Positions 7,998 to 11,864 of a DNA stretch of 11,864 bases are shown one piece after another. The stretch comes from Gaiellales bacterium (GTDB lineage Bacteria > Actinomycetota > Thermoleophilia > Gaiellales > F1-60-MAGs149). Every line of letters begins with the position of its first letter. Within the stretch, counting starts at the first letter, position 1. Where the stretch lies: NCBI GenBank assembly GCA_030831375.1, contig JAURLF010000025.1:1-11864 (forward strand), given 5' to 3'. The position numbers and the translations under genes are program-made. The notes under the pieces were generated by a model that ran no database searches, had not been told where the DNA came from, and saw nothing but the letters and a program-made list of their open reading frames with translations.

Positions 7998-9260
7998 GTG
8001 GCAGCTTCGAAGAACGGCAACGGCCATCGCCCGAGCGGCGGCAAGGTCCGCGTCGCCATCGTCGGCGTCGGCAACTGCGCCTCGTCCCTCGTCCAGGGCG
8101 TCGAGTACTACAAGAACGCCTCCCCGAACGAGGAGGTGCCCGGCCTGATGCACGTCAACCTCGGCGGGTACCACATCCGCGACATCGAGTTCGTCGCGGC
8201 GTTCGACGTCGACAAGACGAAGGTCGGCAAGGACCTCTCCGACGCGATCTTCTCCGGCCAGAACAACACCGTGAAGTTCGCGAACGTGCCCAAGACCGGC
8301 GTCAAGGTCCACCGCGGCATGACGCACGACGGCATCGGCAAGTACCTGTCGCAGGTGATCGAGAAGGCCCCAGGCGAGACCGCCGACGTCGTCGGGATCC
8401 TCAAGCAGACGAAGGCCGACGTCGTCGTCTCGTACCTGCCGGTCGGCTCCGAGGAGGCGACGAAGTGGTACGTCGAGCAGGCCCTCGCCGCCGGCGTCGC
8501 GTTCGTCAACAACATCCCCGTCTTCATCGCCCGCGAGCCCTACTGGGCGAAGCGCTTCAAGCAGGCGGGCGTGCCGATCATCGGCGACGACATCAAGAGC
8601 CAGGTCGGCGCGACGATCGCGCACCGCGTCCTCGCGACCCTGTTCGAGGACCGCGGCGTGCACCTGGAGCGCACGTACCAGCTCAACGTCGGCGGCAACA
8701 CGGACTTCCTGAACATGCTCGAGCGCGAGCGCCTCGAGTCGAAGAAGATCTCGAAGACGAACGCGGTCACCAGCCAGGTCGACCACGACATGGGCGCGGA
8801 GAACGTGCACATCGGCCCGTCCGACCACGTGCCGTGGCTGACGGACCGCAAGTGGGCGTACATCCGCCTCGAGGGCCGCGCCTTCGGCGACGTGCCCCTC
8901 AACTGCGAGATGAAGCTCGAGGTCTGGGACTCCCCCAACTCGGCCGGCATCGTCATCGACGCCGTGCGCCTGATCAAGCTCGCCCTCGACAACGGCATCT
9001 CGGGCCCGCTCGAGTGGCCGTCCGCGTACCTGATGAAGTCGCCGCCGGTCCAGCACCGCGACGAGCTCGCCCGCGAGGAGGTCGAGGCCTTCATCCGCAA
9101 GTACGGCAAGAAGGGCTCGACGGCGCGCGGCGCGGTCAAGACCGCCGTCAAGGCGGCCACGAAGGCCCGGGCGAAGGCCAAGCCCGTCGCCAAGGCCGCG
9201 GCGAAGGCCAAGCCGGTGGCCAAGGCGGCCGCCAAGGCCAAGCCGCGCGCGAAGCGCTAG
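7998..9260 (+). CDS. ino1: Inositol-3-phosphate synthase with basic Lys/Ala-rich C-terminal tail
   Basis: This NAD-dependent cytoplasmic enzyme isomerises glucose 6-phosphate to inositol 3-phosphate, the source of inositol for phosphatidylinositol and, in many actinobacteria, mycothiol. The 420-residue protein has the NAD-binding AIVGVGNCASSL (20-31), SYLPVGSEEATKW (145-157), IGDDIKSQVGATIAHR (195-210) and GGNTDFLNM (232-240), matching the short actinobacterial/archaeal form, which is about 360-370 residues. Enzyme homology ends near FIRKYGK (365-371). About 50 further residues, almost only Lys, Ala, Pro, Val, Arg and Thr, form a histone H1-like tail ending in three ten-residue repeats. The tail is in frame and uses the same codon style, so it is a real extension. 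Co-transcription with the upstream phosphatidyltransferase is likely (29-base gap). A strong hairpin follows. Confidence 0.96.
   Translation: MAASKNGNGHRPSGGKVRVAIVGVGNCASSLVQGVEYYKNASPNEEVPGLMHVNLGGYHIRDIEFVAAFDVDKTKVGKDLSDAIFSGQNNTVKFANVPKTGVKVHRGMTHDGIGKYLSQVIEKAPGETADVVGILKQTKADVVVSYLPVGSEEATKWYVEQALAAGVAFVNNIPVFIAREPYWAKRFKQAGVPIIGDDIKSQVGATIAHRVLATLFEDRGVHLERTYQLNVGGNTDFLNMLERERLESKKISKTNAVTSQVDHDMGAENVHIGPSDHVPWLTDRKWAYIRLEGRAFGDVPLNCEMKLEVWDSPNSAGIVIDAVRLIKLALDNGISGPLEWPSAYLMKSPPVQHRDELAREEVEAFIRKYGKKGSTARGAVKTAVKAATKARAKAKPVAKAAAKAKPVAKAAAKAKPRAKR
9171..9260 (+). repeat. Three 30-bp tandem repeats in the ino1 tail
   Basis: Units at 9171-9200, 9201-9230 and 9231-9260 encode AKAKPVAKAA, AKAKPVAKAA and AKAKPRAKR plus the stop. 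Units one and two differ only at third codon positions, so the peptide has been kept while the DNA drifted. The array ends exactly at the stop codon. Confidence 0.9.
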
Positions 9261-9292
9261 CGCTCCCCTCCCTCCAGCGCTCCCCCCGACGC

Positions 9293-9330
9293 GGCGGGCG
9301 TCCCGGGCCGACGGGCCCGGGACGCCCGCC
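9293..9330 (+). terminator. Strong GC-rich hairpin terminator after ino1
   Basis: A perfect 17-bp stem (9293-9309 with 9314-9330) closes on the four-base loop GACG, 32 bases after the ino1 stop. No T run follows. Long stems without a U tail are common after genes of GC-rich actinobacteria. It separates ino1 from the next promoter at 9352. Confidence 0.75.
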
Positions 9331-9351
9331 GCTCGTCGTGTCCGGGGGCGC

Positions 9352-9357
9352 TAGGGT
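9352..9357 (+). promoter_or_regulatory. -10 element, apparently leaderless promoter
   Basis: TAGGGT lies 6 bases before the ATG at 9364. No Shine-Dalgarno site at normal spacing and no clear -35 are visible. Confidence 0.45.
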
Positions 9358-9363
9358 GGAAGC

Positions 9364-10509
9364 ATGCGCATCGCCGTGATCGCACCCGCGGCGCTCGACC
9401 GGCCGGGACCCACCCAGGCGGCCGCGCACGCCCTCGCCGACGCACTCTCCGACCTCGGCGCCGAGGCGCTGCTGGTCGGGCCGGCGCGCCATCCCGACGC
9501 CCTCACCGAGGGCCGGCTCGCCGTCCGGGCGCTCGAACGCTCCGGCGCGGCCGCCCTCGCCCCCACCGGCCACGGCCCTCGACTGGTCGCCGTCGGCCTC
9601 GCGGCGCCCCGCACGTGGGCGGCCGACGCCGCCCTGACCCGCATCCTGCGGGCCGGCGGCCTCGACCTCGCCGTGCTCGTCGCGGGCGACGGCGACGACG
9701 GCTGGGTCGCGGCCACGGCGCGTGCGGCGGCGCCCGCACTCGAGGAGGTCGGCACCACGGCGCCGCGGAAGACGGCCAAGGCGCTCGTCGCGGCGGCGCG
9801 CGACCACGCCCGCACCCCCTCCCCGCTGACCCCGCCCGACCCGATCCTCGCCGACTTCCACCTGCACAGCGTCCACTCGCATGACTGCTCGACCGAGGTC
9901 GACGAGCTCGCCGAGCGGGCGCTCGAGCTCGGCCTCGGCGCGCTCTGCGTGACCGACCACGACACCGTCGCCGGCGGCTACGCGGCCCGCGCGCACGTGG
10001 AGGCGCACGGCATCGACCTGGAGATCGCACCGTCGAGCGAGGTCAAGTCGCGCACCGGCGAGGTGATCGGCATCTACCTGCGCGAGGACGTCCCGCCCGG
10101 TCTGCCCTTCGCCGACACCGTCGAGGCGCTGCGCGACCTCGGCGCCTTCGTCTACGTGCCGCACCCCTTCGACGGCTTCCACGCGATCCCCGACGCGGCG
10201 CTGCTCGAGCGGCTCGCGCCCCTGATCGACTGCCTGGAGGTCGCCAACGGGCGCCTCGCCCGCGAGTCCTTCAACCAGCAGGCGCTCGCGTTCGCCACGC
10301 GGCTCGGGCTGCCGCAGGGCGCCGGCTCGGACGCGCACGTCGCCGCGGGCCTCTTCACCGCCGGCCTCGAGCTGCCCGCGTTCCACGACCCCGCCTCGCT
10401 CGCGCTCGCGATCGGCGACGCCCGCGTCGTCCGCCACCCCCGCAGCTTCGTCGCCCTGCAGGCGCGCAAGTGGCTGCGCACAAGGAGGACCCCCGCGCGC
10501 GCCGAATGA
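9364..10509 (+). CDS. PHP-domain predicted metal-dependent phosphoesterase with extra N-terminal region
   Basis: The PHP fold binds up to three metal ions and usually hydrolyses phosphate esters. Residues about 160-370 carry its motifs: DFHLHS (164-169; His166, His168), TDHDT (197-201), SSE (224-226; Glu226), VPHPFDG (265-271; His267) and GSDAH (321-325; Asp323, His325). All predicted metal ligands are present, so activity is plausible; the substrate is unknown. Residues 1-155 do not belong to PHP. They start MRIAVIAPAA and continue GPTQAAAHALADALSDLGAEA, resembling the first Rossmann half of GT-B glycosyltransferases, then become Ala-rich. The second, nucleotide-sugar-binding GT half is absent. 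The protein has 381 residues. The ATG at 9364 is supported by the -10 element. It lies just downstream of the inositol block, but a functional tie is unproven. Confidence 0.85.
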   Translation: MRIAVIAPAALDRPGPTQAAAHALADALSDLGAEALLVGPARHPDALTEGRLAVRALERSGAAALAPTGHGPRLVAVGLAAPRTWAADAALTRILRAGGLDLAVLVAGDGDDGWVAATARAAAPALEEVGTTAPRKTAKALVAAARDHARTPSPLTPPDPILADFHLHSVHSHDCSTEVDELAERALELGLGALCVTDHDTVAGGYAARAHVEAHGIDLEIAPSSEVKSRTGEVIGIYLREDVPPGLPFADTVEALRDLGAFVYVPHPFDGFHAIPDAALLERLAPLIDCLEVANGRLARESFNQQALAFATRLGLPQGAGSDAHVAAGLFTAGLELPAFHDPASLALAIGDARVVRHPRSFVALQARKWLRTRRTPARAE

Positions 10510-10522
10510 CCCTGTCAGCGCC

Positions 10523-11125
10523 GTGGCAGACTCCGACGAGATCTCCGAGCGGTACCTCGCCCGCGCCATCAAGGCGCTGAACGCGCTGAACGACGAGATC
10601 GCCGACGCGGGCGACGACGAGCCGGCGAACGGCCCCGTCGTGGGGTCGGGCGTCCCCAACGCGGACATCATGCTGCTGAAGGCCCGGCCGCGGCCGTCCG
10701 AGATCGCCGAGGGCGTCGCCTTCTTCGGCCGCGCCGGCGCGGCGATCCTGAAGAGCATCACGCGCGTCGGCATCGATCCGCTCCTGATCTACGGGACCAA
10801 CTGCGCGAAGCGCGCGACCGACGACCTCTCGGCCCCCGACGGCCCGCCCGCGCAGTACCTGCTGCGCGAGATCCAGATCATCGAGCCGAAGATCGTCGTC
10901 TGCCTCGGCGCGGAGACCGCCGAGTTCGTGAACCGGATCCGGGTGCCCCTGGCCGCGCCGCTCGACGCGACGCGGCTCGGCGAGGTGCAGGGCCTGACGC
11001 CGACGATCGAGGCGCTCGTGACGCCCGACATCGACGAGTCGCTCGACGACGAGTCCGAGAAGCGCCGCTTCTGGCGCGCCTTCCGCGAGCTCGGCCGCTG
11101 GCACGACGCGCTGCCGCCGTACTGA
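10523..11125 (+). CDS. Uracil-DNA glycosylase-fold protein with degenerate catalytic motifs
   Basis: The 200-residue protein follows the layout of family 4-like uracil-DNA glycosylases: GSGVPNADIMLL (41-52), FFGRAGAAIL (67-76), IYGTNCAKR (89-97, the place of YxTNxVKxR) and IEPKIVVCLGAETAEF (120-135). The catalytic loop normally GEAPGxxE reads KARPRPSE (53-60), and the late HPS loop reads VTPDIDES (166-173). Of the four Fe-S cysteines of family 4 at most one (Cys94) is kept, and the N-terminal CxxC is missing. It is therefore probably not an ordinary uracil-DNA glycosylase; a pseudoenzyme or a changed substrate is possible. GTG 10523 is the only plausible start near the preceding stop (13-base gap) and has no visible Shine-Dalgarno site. 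It may be co-transcribed with the PHP gene. Confidence 0.75.
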   Translation: MADSDEISERYLARAIKALNALNDEIADAGDDEPANGPVVGSGVPNADIMLLKARPRPSEIAEGVAFFGRAGAAILKSITRVGIDPLLIYGTNCAKRATDDLSAPDGPPAQYLLREIQIIEPKIVVCLGAETAEFVNRIRVPLAAPLDATRLGEVQGLTPTIEALVTPDIDESLDDESEKRRFWRAFRELGRWHDALPPY

Positions 11126-11129
11126 CGGT

Positions 11130-11864
11130 TCAGGCGCGCGTGAAGCGCGCCACGCACTCGACGTGCGGCGTGTGCGGGAACATGTCGACGGGGCGCACCG
11201 ACTCCAGCGCGTAGCCGCCCTCCACGAGCAGCAGCGCGTTGCCGGCCAGCGTCGTGGGGTTGCAGGACACGTACACCACCGTCTCCGCGCCGAGCTCGAG
11301 CACGCGCCGCACGGCCTTCGGCGTCAGGCCCGCCCGCGGCGGGTCGACGACGACGAGATCCGGCAGGGGCGCGCCAGCCTCGACGAGCGGCGCCACGGCC
11401 TTCGCCACGTCGCCCGTGATGAACTCGGCGTTGCCGATGCCGTTGCGCGCGGCGTTGGCCTGCGCCTGCTCGACGGCCTCCGGCACGACCTCGATCCCGA
11501 CCACGCGGCCCGCGTCGCGCGCGAGCGCGAGCCCGATCGATCCGATGCCCGAGTACAGGTCCCAGACGACCTCGGAGCCCGTCAGGCGCGCCTCCTCGAT
11601 GGCGATGCCGTAGAGGCGCTCGCACATCGCGGTGTTCGTCTGCAGGAAGCCGTTCCACGGCACGTGCAGCTCGAGCCCGAGGATCTCCTCGCGGTGGTGG
11701 TCGCGGCCGAACACGACCTCCGTCGGGTGCCCACGCGTCGACTCCGCCATCGAGTCGTTGCGCTGGTGCAGCAGCCCGACGAGGCCCGGCACGCGCTCGA
11801 CGAGCTCGTCGACGAGGTTGCCGCGGCGCGGCAGGTCGACGTCGGTCGTGACGAGCACCAGCAG
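11130..11864 (-). CDS. RumA/TrmA-type RNA m5U methyltransferase, 3' part (runs off the right edge)
   Basis: These SAM-dependent enzymes methylate C5 of a uridine in 23S rRNA (RlmC/RlmD) or tRNA (TrmA). The window holds the last 244 residues; the start lies beyond 11864. Numbering residues from the GTG at 11858, visible motifs are FLQTN (71-75), the SAM-binding DLYSGIGSIGLALA (100-113), VDPPRAGL (171-178), VSCNPTTLAGN (197-207) with the predicted catalytic Cys199, and MFPHTPHVECVA (226-237) with the predicted general base Glu234. All are intact. Which RNA is modified cannot be told without the N-terminal part, where a TRAM domain or Fe-S cysteines would separate subfamilies. It converges with the glycosylase-fold gene, with only 4 bases between the stops. 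Confidence 0.93.
   Translation of the reverse strand: MLVLVTTDVDLPRRGNLVDELVERVPGLVGLLHQRNDSMAESTRGHPTEVVFGRDHHREEILGLELHVPWNGFLQTNTAMCERLYGIAIEEARLTGSEVVWDLYSGIGSIGLALARDAGRVVGIEVVPEAVEQAQANAARNGIGNAEFITGDVAKAVAPLVEAGAPLPDLVVVDPPRAGLTPKAVRRVLELGAETVVYVSCNPTTLAGNALLLVEGGYALESVRPVDMFPHTPHVECVARFTRA
11133..11151. terminator. Hairpin between convergent genes
   Basis: GGCGCGC (11133-11139) and GCGCGCC (11145-11151) form a perfect 7-bp stem with a GTGAA loop. It starts 8 bases after the stop of the plus-strand gene and lies in the last codons of the minus-strand methyltransferase gene. It could terminate the plus-strand transcript. There is no T run. Confidence 0.4.

Noticed and set aside
9253..9264. 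Perfect 12-base palindrome AGCGCTAGCGCT across the ino1 stop
   Set aside because: Short, explained by Lys-Arg-stop codons plus chance; no second copy or partner site was seen.
10482..10530. AAGGAGGA at 10482-10489 as a ribosome binding site for the glycosylase-fold gene or for an ATG at 10506
   Set aside because: It is 33 bases from the GTG at 10523, too far. The ATG at 10506 opens only a 24-codon frame with no features.

Overview
The window is GC-rich (visibly about 70% G+C or more) bacterial chromosome with dense, mostly co-oriented genes. The combination of a dnaK-grpE operon behind a HAIR-like operator, an inositol-phosphate synthase next to a CDP-alcohol phosphatidyltransferase, frequent GTG starts and apparently leaderless transcripts points to an actinobacterium. 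A deep-branching lineage such as Thermoleophilia/Solirubrobacterales is my guess from overall flavour, not a demonstrated placement. No mobile elements, CRISPR arrays, tRNA or rRNA genes were found, and no gap between genes exceeds 300 bases.

Left block (1-2689), minus strand: dnaK is followed by grpE, joined by a 4-base stop/start overlap, and the operon continues off the left edge. Its control region (2504-2689) is the most AT-rich stretch of the window. It carries a sigma70-type promoter (TTGATA-17-TAGAGT), a HAIR-like HspR site over the -35, a hairpin at the predicted mRNA 5' end, a possible G-quadruplex on the template strand and a clear Shine-Dalgarno site.

Middle block (2690-5876), plus strand: an exported/membrane protein of unknown function (signal peptide, one transmembrane helix, acidic tail with three EPT repeats) is followed two bases later by a 2H phosphoesterase (2'-5' RNA ligase family). 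moaA, for molybdenum cofactor synthesis, then has its own promoter.

Inositol-lipid block (5916-9330), plus strand: a PAP2/Aur1-like membrane phosphatase or phosphotransferase with a downstream ASCH protein, then a phosphatidylinositol-phosphate synthase-like CDP-alcohol phosphatidyltransferase, then ino1. Together they could make inositol phosphate, attach it to lipid and process the head group. Ino1 carries an unusual Lys/Ala/Pro-rich tail of histone H1 type, built from three 30-bp repeats, and is followed by a 17-bp perfect-stem hairpin.

Right block (9352-11864): a PHP-domain predicted phosphoesterase with an extra N-terminal Rossmann-like region, then a uracil-DNA-glycosylase-fold protein whose catalytic motifs look lost. 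These converge on the 3' part of a minus-strand RumA/TrmA-type RNA methyltransferase that runs off the right edge.

A recurrent pattern runs through the window. Five plus-strand transcription-unit heads have TANNNT 6-9 bases before the start codon and no Shine-Dalgarno site, which suggests leaderless mRNAs. ino1 and dnaK have strong Shine-Dalgarno sites.
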